Source of the DNA: Pseudooceanicola lipolyticus
GTDB taxonomy: Bacteria; Pseudomonadota; Alphaproteobacteria; Rhodobacterales; Rhodobacteraceae
DNA: 64,000 nucleotides
Assembly: GCF_002786325.1 (NCBI RefSeq)
Contig: NZ_PGTB01000003.1
Coordinates: forward strand, 1-64,000
Direction of reading: 5' to 3'
The notes under the pieces are model-generated. The model ran no database searches. It saw only the letters and a program-made list of their open reading frames with translations, and was not told the origin of the DNA. The stretch's first letter is position 1. Each line of letters starts with the position of its first letter. Positions 9,064-17,376 of the stretch are shown here, piece after piece. Both the position numbers and the translations under genes were made by a program.

Positions 9064-10005
9064 TTATCCCCGTGACGACTTCCATTCGTCGTAGAGTGCC
9101 TGCAAACGCGCTTCCACAAATCCGATGAATTCCTTTTCCGCGTTATCCGCGACCTCGATGGTCATGCGGAGGCCTCGGGCCTTGCTGATGACCGGGCCTG
9201 CCGCTATCCGTCGTTGCGGGGCAGGGGAGGGGGCTGGGCGTTTCTCCGACGCCTGCAGCGCGGCGATCAGCCTGGTCAGCTTTTCGGTCGGCGTGCCCGT
9301 CTCGGGGACGAGCGTCAGGAGGTCGTTCCCGCCGGGGGCCCCGTCATCCTTGAGCAGACGCCGCAATTCCAGCCAGGGACGGCGGCCTGCATCATGTGCC
9401 GCACCGATGGCATAGATCACAGCATCGGGGACTTCGCGTGCCACGCCGACCAGCTTGCTGAGGGTTCCCTTGTCCACGGCAAGAACCTCGCCGATCTCGG
9501 CGCGGGAAAAGCCTTGCTCTTCCAGCCGGCTGGCAAAGATTGCCTGTTCGATAAAGCTCCGCTCCAGCCGGGCCGAGTTTTCCAGCGCCTGCGAGACGAG
9601 CGCCTCGCGCTGGTCCATCTCCTTGACGTAGGCCTTGACCTTGAGCCCAAGTGCACGACAGGCGGCGATCCGGCGGCGGCCATAGACGACTTCGTACCGC
9701 GGTCCGGACCCGCGGCGATAGCGCAGAAGCGCCGGCAGCTGCTGACCCGACGCACGGATCGACTCCATCAGGTCTTCCAGACCCACGGTCACGTCGAAGC
9801 GGTCGGCAATCTCGCTGTCTGCAATCTCGGCCGGGTCGATTTCTTGTGCGGCTTGCGCCGACACTTGTGATAGCACGTCCGACATGCTTTTGAGCGAGCG
9901 TGGGGCAGGGGAGGGATCGGCTGCCTTTTGCGGGGCAGGGGCGGTCTCCTCGGGCTTACGGGTGCCCATCTGGGCCAGGCTCTTGGCCAGCAAATCACGC
10001 TTCAT
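9064..10005 (-). CDS. repB: Plasmid partition protein RepB (ParB family)
   Basis: The 313-residue protein has the ParB N-terminal domain with the CTP/Arg patch (YEVVYGRRRIAACRALGL, about 107-124), followed by the helix-turn-helix (GFSRAEIGEVLAVDKGTLSKLV, about 169-190) and a C-terminal dimerisation part. RepB binds parS and works with RepA to segregate the plasmid. The ATG at 10005 is preferred over an in-frame GTG at 10017 because GGAGG precedes it by 5 nt. The gene overlaps the end of repA by 11 nt. Confidence 0.9.
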   Translation of the reverse strand: MKRDLLAKSLAQMGTRKPEETAPAPQKAADPSPAPRSLKSMSDVLSQVSAQAAQEIDPAEIADSEIADRFDVTVGLEDLMESIRASGQQLPALLRYRRGSGPRYEVVYGRRRIAACRALGLKVKAYVKEMDQREALVSQALENSARLERSFIEQAIFASRLEEQGFSRAEIGEVLAVDKGTLSKLVGVAREVPDAVIYAIGAAHDAGRRPWLELRRLLKDDGAPGGNDLLTLVPETGTPTEKLTRLIAALQASEKRPAPSPAPQRRIAAGPVISKARGLRMTIEVADNAEKEFIGFVEARLQALYDEWKSSRG

Positions 10006-11197
10006 CGGTGCCTCCACGGTTCCACGCGGCCTGGATCATCTTCTCGATGTCGTTGGAAAAGCCGATGACGGATTCCAGCGCCCGGTCATAGGTCTTGCGG
10101 TTCTTCGAGCCGCCAAGTTCGACCTCGAAGATTGTCTTCTGCGCCAGGCCCGCCTCGCTCACGGCCGAGGATTTGACAAAGGGCGTCGGGATCACGCTGT
10201 CCCCCAGCAGCTGCCGGATCCATTCGGACAGGTCCTGCTGCGTGCTGATCGCGGTATCGAAGCGGGTCAGCAGATAGGCAAAGTTGTCGTAGCTCCCGAC
10301 GCCGCCATTGGAATCCAGCACCTCGAGGATGCCGGACGCCATGGTCAGGAATTGGCTGGCCGAGGCGAGGTCGACCCGCTCGGGGATGATCGTCATAAGC
10401 AGCGAGGTCGAGGCACAGACTGCCGACATCGTCAGGTAGCCAAGCTGGGGCGGGCAGTCGATCAGCACGATGTCATAGTCGTCTTCGACCTGGCGAAGCG
10501 GCTCACGGATCCGGTTGAAGAACACCGGCTGCTCGCCCCGGCTGAGTGCCGTGGGCGTTTCGGTCTCGAATTCCGACAGCATGATGCCGCCCGGCACGAG
10601 GTCGAGATTGGGAAAATAGGTGGTGCGCAGCACATCCGTCAGGGGCACGCGGGTCGTGTCGCCCTCGTTGTAGCGGATCGCGTCGTAAAGCGTGCCACCC
10701 TCGCGGAAATCGATTTCCGGCTGGTAGCCGAAGAAGGTGGTCAGCGAGGCCTGCGGATCCGCGTCGATCAGCAGTACGCGATACCCCCGCAGCGCCAGGC
10801 GCATCCCCAGGGTGACGGTCGTCGTGGTCTTGCTGGACCCGCCCTTGAAGTTCACGGTCGACCAGATCTGCAGCTTGTCGCCAGCCTTGCGCCCCGGCAT
10901 GAACTGGAAAGGGTCCTTGGCGGTCTGTGACAGGATCTGGCGGATATTCAGTATGTCCTCGCCGGTATAGAGCCGTTTGTTGCCCGGGCCCTGAAATACA
11001 TCGGGCAGCTTGCCGTCGAAATGCGCCTTGCGGAGGTAGCCGTCGGACACGCGCAGTAATTCCGCGACCTCGGAGGTCGTGAAGCTGCGCAGCGTCTTCT
11101 CCTCCTTGGGGGCAAGGAAGAGTTTCGACATATGTTCGAGCGCTTCGGAGAGACGCTCTGCATCGGCCTTGAGCTTGTCGTGTAGTACCGGGTGCAT
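9995..11197 (-). CDS. repA: Plasmid partition ATPase RepA (ParA family)
   Basis: The 400-residue protein has an N-terminal winged-helix/MerR-like domain (FTTSEVAELLRVSDGYLRKA, about 39-58) and a ParA ATPase domain with deviant Walker A (NFKGGSSKTTTTV, about 117), LLIDADPQAS (about 143) and IVLIDCPPQLG (about 244). RepA drives partition and represses its own operon. The start at 11197 (MHPVLHDKL) is chosen over an upstream in-frame ATG because family members begin at this position. It is the first gene of repABC. Confidence 0.92.
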   Translation of the reverse strand: MHPVLHDKLKADAERLSEALEHMSKLFLAPKEEKTLRSFTTSEVAELLRVSDGYLRKAHFDGKLPDVFQGPGNKRLYTGEDILNIRQILSQTAKDPFQFMPGRKAGDKLQIWSTVNFKGGSSKTTTTVTLGMRLALRGYRVLLIDADPQASLTTFFGYQPEIDFREGGTLYDAIRYNEGDTTRVPLTDVLRTTYFPNLDLVPGGIMLSEFETETPTALSRGEQPVFFNRIREPLRQVEDDYDIVLIDCPPQLGYLTMSAVCASTSLLMTIIPERVDLASASQFLTMASGILEVLDSNGGVGSYDNFAYLLTRFDTAISTQQDLSEWIRQLLGDSVIPTPFVKSSAVSEAGLAQKTIFEVELGGSKNRKTYDRALESVIGFSNDIEKMIQAAWNRGGTDEA

Positions 11198-11223
11198 AGA
11201 ATTCCGCCTGTCGCTTGCCGTTT

Positions 11224-11306
11224 GTTTTCGCGTTACTTTGACGAGACAGCTGCTCGGACTGCTCAGGAAACGCATTGCTTGGCGTTAGTATGGTTTTCGC
11301 GTTACT
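11224..11306. repeat. 14-bp direct repeat pair upstream of repA
   Basis: GTTTTCGCGTTACT occurs exactly at 11224-11237 and 11293-11306, in the region where the repABC promoter, the RepA operator and parS sites are expected. Between them lies a near-palindrome with a CAGCTG core (about 11242-11256), similar in style to repABC parS cores. The assignment as operator or centromere is inference from position. Confidence 0.5.
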
Positions 11307-12433
11307 AGGTATGACGGCGGCGTGATCAAATCTCAAGCATATTCGTGTCTGACCTGGGGCTGTTGCAGGGAAAACAGGCTCGAACAAGGCGATTTGCGGT
11401 TGATCCGATGCTGAAGGCAGATGCTGTAAGTCGTTGGAATACAGCTGTTTCATGGCGTTCAGCATTGTCTGTTCAAGGGATTTTGCGCCAGCGCCGTGAC
11501 AGTCGGCAGTGCCGGTTTCATAACGGCAGTAACGCTGTTCGCGTCAAATTTCCATGGTTCTGTGCCGGCGATCCCTGCAATGCGATTCTGGAGTCGGGAT
11601 ACATTTGGTGTGCGGCGAGGCCGCAGCCGTTACCGGCCCCGTGGTCGGGGCGGGCACGCTGGTCGCAGCGACCTGCCAGTCGAGCAACGCGGGAGAGGGG
11701 GCCCGCGCATGCAGGGACGCTGCGCGGGTACTGTCGCAAACTTTCGACTTTCTTTGCGCGCGTGATATGTCAGCGTGGCCCTGCCAACAAAACCGCACGG
11801 ATCGTCTGGGCTGTCATGTCCAAACAAGAGGTTTACAAGCCAGCATGAGGCTTCGGGGTGCATGAAAAACGCCCCATACGAGTTGCAAAGGCAATCGCAG
11901 TGATGATGATCTTTGCCGCCGCAAACGGAACACCCCGTGGCATTGCCAGGGCAGCATAGCCCAATAAGTTGATAGGGATCCGGTTCGCGGACTTCATCAG
12001 GGCCAGCGGCATATGCGCCGCGCAAACAGGCCGGACAAATGACCGCTACACAAAAAGATCACAAACACAGAAGAAAACTCTTGCAAAACAGGGGCTGTCC
12101 ACAAATGGCGATGCCATCTCACGGCATCCCGCAGATCGCAGCGCTTCAGACTGGGGCAGGGGGCTTTGATCCTCCGTGGATACTCTCGAATAGCCTATCA
12201 GGGGCACGGAAAAGGGCCGTTTGCAATTTCAGATACCACTAATAAACGACCGTTTGTAAACAGAGGCAAGGGCGCTCTTTGTGGTGCTGCAAATCAAGAA
12301 CCCCTTGGTTTTCATATGCTGAGCGCGATCAGAGAGATATCGCAGACCACCGCGCGCGCGTGCTATATAGGGTGTGCAGGCGCACCCTAACAAAACATTT
12401 TGGTAAAATGCAAAAGCGCCATATTTTGCACAT
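11307..12433. other. Gene-poor region between repA and the DUF1612-type gene
   Basis: Open frames here (for example 11345-11848 plus and 11630-12025 minus) have no recognisable domains, no good start signals and unusual composition, so I do not call genes. The right end holds an imperfect hairpin GGGTGTGC/GCGCACCC (about 12370-12387) and an inverted repeat at 12409-12430. The stretch probably carries the repABC control region and decayed sequence. Confidence 0.5.
12409..12430. promoter_or_regulatory. Perfect inverted repeat over the start of the DUF1612-type gene
   Basis: TGCAAAA at 12409-12415 and TTTTGCA at 12424-12430 are perfect 7-bp arms with 8 bases between them, ending 3 nt before the ATG at 12434. 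The position over the expected ribosome-binding site suggests an operator, possibly bound by the HTH protein itself. Confidence 0.4.
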
Positions 12434-13513
12434 ATGAAGCCTCAAGTACCTACGCAGTATAGTAAATTGGACGATCCTCTAGTTGATGCGGAGGGGATTG
12501 AAGAGACGTCCGAGGACGACCTGTGGTTCCTGCCCGGTCCAATAGAAGTGGAGCCGGATTATCTGCCGCCCGGACCGAGGGCAGAGTTGCGTGAAACCGC
12601 GGTCCTCGACGATTGGCGGAAGGCGGAGGCAGGTAATGCCGCCCGTCTTGCCCGTGTGGCTAGCCGGATTGGCGCGCTGGATGACCGTCTGCACCGTGGC
12701 CCGGAAGGCTGGCGGCTCAGGCTCGCCCTGATGGAGGCGGCAGACCTCAGCTGGTTTGTGGGTGACCGAATTGGCCCGGATCGGCTGGCGCTTTGGATAT
12801 CCATGCGCTTGTCCGGGGTGCAGGACGACATCGCAGCGCTCGCGCGTGTCGGATGGGCGGTGCGCCGTCTGACAGGCGGTCCCGGTCCAGAGGTGGACTT
12901 ATCCGTTTTCCTCGATCGCCGTGACCCTGAAAACATGGCCAATGAAGCCGAGCCCTTTGCGGATCGCGCGGTCGGTTGGCTTGACCTGATGGCGCAAGCC
13001 GCCCACCTGCATTCGATTACACGCGCCTGCATGGGGTTTCACCTCTGGAACCTTGCGGGCCTCGGGCAACAGGACGACCGGATGGAAGCGGCGGTTACCG
13101 CCGCACGCATTGCCGCGAGCGAAGGCCCGAATTTGAATGGGGGGGCCATCTTTGCGCCTCTGGCTATGCGCGGGGCAGGGGGGCTGCGCGCCAGTGGCCC
13201 ACCTGCCGAGCGCTTGCAGCGTTGGCTCGAGGGAATGGAAACAGCATGCCTGACCGCGATGCGGCACCTCGACGATATCCAGGCATGGTCAGCGCGGGCG
13301 GACAACATGATGGCACCGCTCTCTGGCAAGACACCACCTGCATTGCGCGCGGTGCTGACCGAATGGCCCGTCGTCTCCGCTCCAATGGCCGAGACCCTGA
13401 CCGGTGCCAGCCGCGCCGCCGTCCAGCGCAACCTTGCTTGGATGGAAGCGCAAGGTCTAATCCGCGAGGTGACCGAACAGGTGCGTTTCCGCATGTGGCG
13501 GGCGATGCCATGA
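12434..13513 (+). CDS. DUF1612/helix-turn-helix plasmid protein (RHE_PE00001-like)
   Basis: The 359-residue protein matches the DUF1612-plus-HTH family seen on rhizobial and roseobacter plasmids. The central part is helical (LALMEAADLSWFVGDRIG, about 97), and the C-terminus has a winged-helix (ETLTGASRAAVQRNLAWMEAQGLIREV, about 317-343) like that of Fic-type or ParB-type regulators. The function is unknown; proximity to repABC and the inverted repeat at its start suggest a plasmid-borne regulator. Confidence 0.7.
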   Translation: MKPQVPTQYSKLDDPLVDAEGIEETSEDDLWFLPGPIEVEPDYLPPGPRAELRETAVLDDWRKAEAGNAARLARVASRIGALDDRLHRGPEGWRLRLALMEAADLSWFVGDRIGPDRLALWISMRLSGVQDDIAALARVGWAVRRLTGGPGPEVDLSVFLDRRDPENMANEAEPFADRAVGWLDLMAQAAHLHSITRACMGFHLWNLAGLGQQDDRMEAAVTAARIAASEGPNLNGGAIFAPLAMRGAGGLRASGPPAERLQRWLEGMETACLTAMRHLDDIQAWSARADNMMAPLSGKTPPALRAVLTEWPVVSAPMAETLTGASRAAVQRNLAWMEAQGLIREVTEQVRFRMWRAMP

Positions 13514-13840
13514 AACACCTCTAAAGAAGCACTCGTTTTGGTGCGTAACATCTGTTGATAGTTCAACGGAGGACCAGAATCGTGACAGACCAAAAATATG
13601 AGACAGTCGATTTCGACGTGCGGCTCAGAAATAGTAGTCAGATGGATTTGCGGTGTTTTCACCTATCTGTGGGATCCTCTAGTCGCTCTAGCCTCAAATT
13701 CTTTATTTCGAAATCACGAAAGAATAAGTCTCTTGGGCGCACAAACTGGGGCACGAAAATTGCGATCTCCCCGTGGACAGACGGGGTCAGTTTATAGAGC
13801 TGGGCGACCGCCCCATGAAGCCGAGACAGCCGATCACCGC
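13514..13840. other. Boundary between plasmid backbone and metal island
   Basis: An 80-codon open frame at 13555-13797 has no recognisable features and is probably not a gene. A hairpin at 13769-13786 (CCCCGT, GGACAG loop, ACGGGG) could terminate the minus-strand ZIP operon, but it lacks a clean T run. Nothing else was seen. Confidence 0.4.
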
Positions 13841-15022
13841 TCAGATCTTGATCAATGCCGCCGTCGCGTACATGAAGGCGATGCCGCCCAGAAACCCGAC
13901 CAGTACGGCTGGTGACATCAGCGCCGCCTGCCTGTCGGCGTTTTGACGGACAAGGTAGGCGCTGACCTCGACCATGACTTGCAGGATCGCACCCGCTCCG
14001 ACGGCGAGTGCCAGTGCCGACCATTGCGGCGCGTAGGCGAGGCTGCCCGCCCACATTCCAAGGACGGCCGGGCCACCGGCGAGCACCGTCAGGACGGCGA
14101 AAATCCAGATCGTGGGCCGGGCACGAAGCATCGGGGCGGCGAGGCCGATGCCCTCGGTGACATTGTGCAAGGCAAAGCCTAGGACGAGGAAAGTTCCAAG
14201 CCCCGCCGACCCGGCGGCGAATGCGCCGCCGATTGCCAGCCCTTCGCCGAAGTTGTGAAGCCCGATCCCGAGGGCAATGTAGAACGCAAGCGCGATGCCT
14301 TCCGGATTGCCGCGCCAGCGCCCGATCGCCATCAGCAGCAGAAAGCTTGCCAGCGCCGCCAGCCAGACCATGGCGGAGCCTTGGAATATCGCCGCCGCAT
14401 CGCCGGACAACTTCAGCGCTTCCGCAGTCATGTCGATCAGCAGGAAGGCCAGCAACCCAACCGTCAGGGCGAGCAGAAAGTTCATCCCGCTTCGCCCGAC
14501 GCCCTTCATGGCCGGATAGAACATCAGGCCAAGCGCCACCGGCAACAGGCCGACGATCGCACCGATCACTGCCTGCAGCCGGAGTTGACCCCAGGTGGGA
14601 CTTGGCGTCGAGACGGCGACCCCGATCTCATGCCCGAAGGTCGCGCCCGTGTTGGTCAGCAGGTTGACGTGATGGGCCTCGCCGAGAACCCACGGATATG
14701 GAATTCGCAACCAGACCGCTTCGCCGCGGGCAATCGGCCCCGCGGGCTCCTGAGTGAAGGTCCAGTAGGCGTCGTCCACTGCGACCTGCGCGACCACCAT
14801 TGCTTCCGATCCGCCGGCGCGCACACTGAGCGAAATCCCCGACCCATCGAGGATCGTCCGTTCGACCGTCAACGCCTCGACCGGGGGCGCGCCATTGTTG
14901 AAGCCGCGCAGCGGATCGAGCGAGGCAATCCACACGAAAGCCCCCAGCATGACGGCCAGCGGCACGAGAACGAGAAGCAGGCGGGTCATTGGCGGGCGGC
15001 TTTGTTCGGTCTGATCGGTCAT
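13841..15022 (-). CDS. ZIP-family metal transporter with periplasmic N-terminal domain
   Basis: This 393-residue protein has one N-terminal membrane segment (about 14-30), an extracytoplasmic domain of about 130 residues, then seven to eight membrane segments with the ZIP metal-site motifs HNFGEG (about 260) and HNVTEG (about 288). ZIP proteins import Mn, Zn or Fe. The start codon overlaps the stop of the multicopper oxidase upstream (ATGA), so the two are co-translated. The divergent MntR gene and its operator-like dyad suggest manganese as substrate. The extra periplasmic domain is unusual for ZIP proteins and may accept metal from the partner oxidase. Confidence 0.85.
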   Translation of the reverse strand: MTDQTEQSRPPMTRLLLVLVPLAVMLGAFVWIASLDPLRGFNNGAPPVEALTVERTILDGSGISLSVRAGGSEAMVVAQVAVDDAYWTFTQEPAGPIARGEAVWLRIPYPWVLGEAHHVNLLTNTGATFGHEIGVAVSTPSPTWGQLRLQAVIGAIVGLLPVALGLMFYPAMKGVGRSGMNFLLALTVGLLAFLLIDMTAEALKLSGDAAAIFQGSAMVWLAALASFLLLMAIGRWRGNPEGIALAFYIALGIGLHNFGEGLAIGGAFAAGSAGLGTFLVLGFALHNVTEGIGLAAPMLRARPTIWIFAVLTVLAGGPAVLGMWAGSLAYAPQWSALALAVGAGAILQVMVEVSAYLVRQNADRQAALMSPAVLVGFLGGIAFMYATAALIKI

Positions 15023-16227
15023 GCTCCGGCCTCCCGCACGTCGAAAAAGCCCATCCAGCCTAGTTCGGTGAACTCGGCCTGATGGGCATGGAACATGTAC
15101 AATCCATCCTCGTGGTCAGCGAAACTGAACTCGAGGATGCCGCGCTGCGCCTGACACTGCATGATCACATCGACCGTGCGCAGGGTCGGCGTGAGTTGCG
15201 AACCGGTGTCGTAGTAGTCGAAGAAATTGCCGTGCAGATGGAACGAGTTGATCGGGTCGAACTCGGTCGCATTCATGAGGTAGATACGGACCGGGCGCGA
15301 CTTGTCGATCCGGATAGGCGCGTTCATGTAAGCTTGGCCGACCGTATTGACGGCATAGACCTCGTTCTCGCCGTCGAAATTGGTGTCAAAGCCGTTCATC
15401 ACCATCGCCAGTTCCTGCCATTCGGCGTTTTCCGGGCTGCCCAGCACGCGCGACGCGGCGATTGCCGCAAATTCGGGGTGGCGCGCCGGATCAGGGTCGA
15501 CCACGAAAAGTCCGTACATGCCCTTATGCATGTGCCGTTTCAGCGGCAGGGCATGGCAGTGATAGAGATGACAGCCGAAGGGCTTGGCATCGAACTCATA
15601 GACGAACTCCTCACCCGGATCGATCAGCCCGGCGCCTTGAACGCCGTCCATCTGCGCCGAGTGAATGCCGTGAAAATGCATGGAATGCGGGTGTGAACCG
15701 AGGTTGCGAAAGACGATCCGTAGCCGTTCGCCTTCTTTGGCGCGCAGGGCGGGGCCGGGAACGCGGCCGTTGAACGTCCAGGCGGGAAAGAAAACGCCGG
15801 GAGCGATCTCGATCTCCACGTCGATGACGTCCACCTCAAACGTTCGTAACGTGCGCCCATCCGGCAGAACTTCGGTCTGGCCTGTCTCCCAGTCGGTCAG
15901 CATGGCCGTCGGGTCGAACCCGTTCCGGGCGTGGTCGACCTGGCCGACCATCGTCATGTTGCCATGCGCCATGCCACTGTCATGGGCCGAATACGGATCG
16001 ACCGCCCCGCCGGGCATCGCATGCCCCGCCATCGGGTCGGGCGTTGCCTGGGATTGCGCGCGGCTCGCGGCCCCGGCCGCTCCGCCGGCAGCCACTAGAC
16101 CGCCGACCAACAACGCGCGTCGCGACGCCGATACTGGCTCCGTGACCATTGCAGGTGGCGCTGTGGGCCGAGATGTCTCCACGGCGGACGACACATCGCG
16201 CCCTCGCTTGCTGGTATCGGCAGGCAT
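15019..16227 (-). CDS. Two-domain multicopper oxidase, Tat-exported
   Basis: The 402-residue protein begins with a Tat-like signal ([15 protein letters not shown]). It contains the copper motifs HSMHFHG (about 180), a type 1 site [17 protein letters not shown] (about 222), SFHLHG (about 336) and MFHAHQ (about 385), in two cupredoxin domains, the layout of two-domain laccases or nitrite-reductase relatives. The ATG at 16227 has GAAGGGA upstream; the open frame extends to 16260 without a signal. It is transcribed with a ZIP transporter and opposite mntR, so a role in manganese or iron oxidation before or after transport is likely; copper detoxification is the alternative. Confidence 0.85.
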   Translation of the reverse strand: MPADTSKRGRDVSSAVETSRPTAPPAMVTEPVSASRRALLVGGLVAAGGAAGAASRAQSQATPDPMAGHAMPGGAVDPYSAHDSGMAHGNMTMVGQVDHARNGFDPTAMLTDWETGQTEVLPDGRTLRTFEVDVIDVEIEIAPGVFFPAWTFNGRVPGPALRAKEGERLRIVFRNLGSHPHSMHFHGIHSAQMDGVQGAGLIDPGEEFVYEFDAKPFGCHLYHCHALPLKRHMHKGMYGLFVVDPDPARHPEFAAIAASRVLGSPENAEWQELAMVMNGFDTNFDGENEVYAVNTVGQAYMNAPIRIDKSRPVRIYLMNATEFDPINSFHLHGNFFDYYDTGSQLTPTLRTVDVIMQCQAQRGILEFSFADHEDGLYMFHAHQAEFTELGWMGFFDVREAGA

Positions 16228-16277
16228 GGACGTGGTCCCTTCAAATGACACGCAGGCCAAAGTCCCGGCGCAAAAAG

Positions 16278-16291
16278 TTAGCTTCGGCTAA
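16278..16291. promoter_or_regulatory. MntR/DtxR-type operator dyad
   Basis: TTAGCTTCGGCTAA is a perfect inverted repeat (TTAGC, TTCG, GCTAA) in the 116-bp gap between mntR and the divergent multicopper oxidase-ZIP operon. DtxR-family regulators bind dyads of this kind. Metal-dependent repression of both directions is inferred. Confidence 0.6.
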
Positions 16292-16343
16292 TAATCATCG
16301 CTTAGGCTTTACGAGTCAATCCCGATCGTGCGAGGGTGGCGGC

Positions 16344-16796
16344 ATGACGAACGATGAGAACCATGAATCAACGCAGGCAGAGGCGCGCGCGGTTGAAACC
16401 CGCGCCGAGGCCTTCATCGGTGTGCGCGAAGCGCGGCGCAGCGAAGTGGCGGAAGACTATGTCGAATTGATCGCTGAGCTGATCCACGAGAACGGCGAGG
16501 CCCGGCCGGTCGATATTGCGGCACGCATGGGCGTGACCGCGCCAACAGTCGCCAAGACGCTTGGCCGTCTGGCGCGGGACGGCCTGATCACTCGCGCGAA
16601 ATACCGCTCGGTCTTCCTGACTGAGGAAGGTCGGGCGCTTGCCAAGGAATGCAGACATCGCCACGAGATCGTCTTGCGGTTTCTCCTGAGCCTCGGGCTC
16701 GACCCCGAGACCGCGGAACGCGATGCCGAAGGCATCGAGCACCATGTCAGCGAACGGACGCTTGCCCTATTCGCGGCGTTTTCCCAGCGGTCATAG
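16344..16796 (+). CDS. mntR: Manganese-responsive transcriptional regulator MntR (DtxR family)
   Basis: The 150-residue protein has the DtxR/MntR winged helix ([20 protein letters not shown], then [20 protein letters not shown], about 36-85) and the C-terminal metal-binding and dimer helices ([19 protein letters not shown], about 108-126, and [10 protein letters not shown], about 134). It lacks the SH3 domain of DtxR, as MntR does. ATG 16344 follows GAGGG by 7 nt. It is divergent from the oxidase/ZIP operon across the TTAGC/GCTAA dyad and probably represses it when Mn is plentiful. Confidence 0.88.
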   Translation: MTNDENHESTQAEARAVETRAEAFIGVREARRSEVAEDYVELIAELIHENGEARPVDIAARMGVTAPTVAKTLGRLARDGLITRAKYRSVFLTEEGRALAKECRHRHEIVLRFLLSLGLDPETAERDAEGIEHHVSERTLALFAAFSQRS

Positions 16797-16895
16797 GCAG
16801 GTGGTTGCCGCTGCGACAAGTCGGTTGGCCGAGGTTCCAAGAAACGTGATTTTGTGCCGCTGGCATTCGGATCGCGTGGGTAGTAGATCAAGATC

Positions 16896-17240
16896 ATGAG
16901 ACAATGGGCGCGCCTTATCTGCATTCTCTCGCTGGTGGCTTTTGCCATCGGCGCGGTCGCGCAGTCTGCTGGCTCAATTGCCATGGCCTCGTCAATGGTC
17001 TCCACGGATGGCGGCATGATGGCGATGGAAAATTGCGACGCCTGCGGCAGCTTGGAAGACGGTAAGATGGGTTCCGTCTGTGATTTTGTGTGCAATGCCG
17101 CGGGAATGGCCGCTCTTCTTTCGATCCCGGCTGGTACCAGCCCGATCGCTGCCACCGCAGCACATGAAATCCAGCTCGTGGACGTTCCGCACGGAATATC
17201 CGGCCCCCCGGCCAAGCAACCTCCTCGGGTCTACCTCTGA
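16896..17240 (+). CDS. Small secreted Cys/Met-containing protein upstream of multicopper oxidase
   Basis: The 114-residue protein has a signal peptide (residues 1-30) and a mature part with CDACG and CDFVC cysteine pairs plus Met clusters, which suggests periplasmic metal binding. Its placement directly before a multicopper oxidase is repeated at 39732, where another small Cys/Met protein precedes a paralogous oxidase. No family was recognised. Confidence 0.6.
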   Translation: MRQWARLICILSLVAFAIGAVAQSAGSIAMASSMVSTDGGMMAMENCDACGSLEDGKMGSVCDFVCNAAGMAALLSIPAGTSPIAATAAHEIQLVDVPHGISGPPAKQPPRVYL

Positions 17241-17376
17241 TCTGACACACGGCGCCTGATTGCGCTTCGTGAGTTTCCCCGTGCCGGACGCCCTCAAATG
17301 GGCGTTTGCGCGGATCCATGAACGTCGCCACGCAATTGCTTTGGCGGCGTACAGTGAAATCAGAGAGTGTTCATCC

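Noticed and set aside
11345-12025. Open frames of 131-167 codons on both strands upstream of repA
   Set aside because: No domain, no ribosome site, odd amino-acid content, and strands overlap each other. Probably non-coding control or decayed sequence.
13555-13797. 80-codon open frame after the DUF1612-type gene
   Set aside because: No recognisable features and no good start signal.
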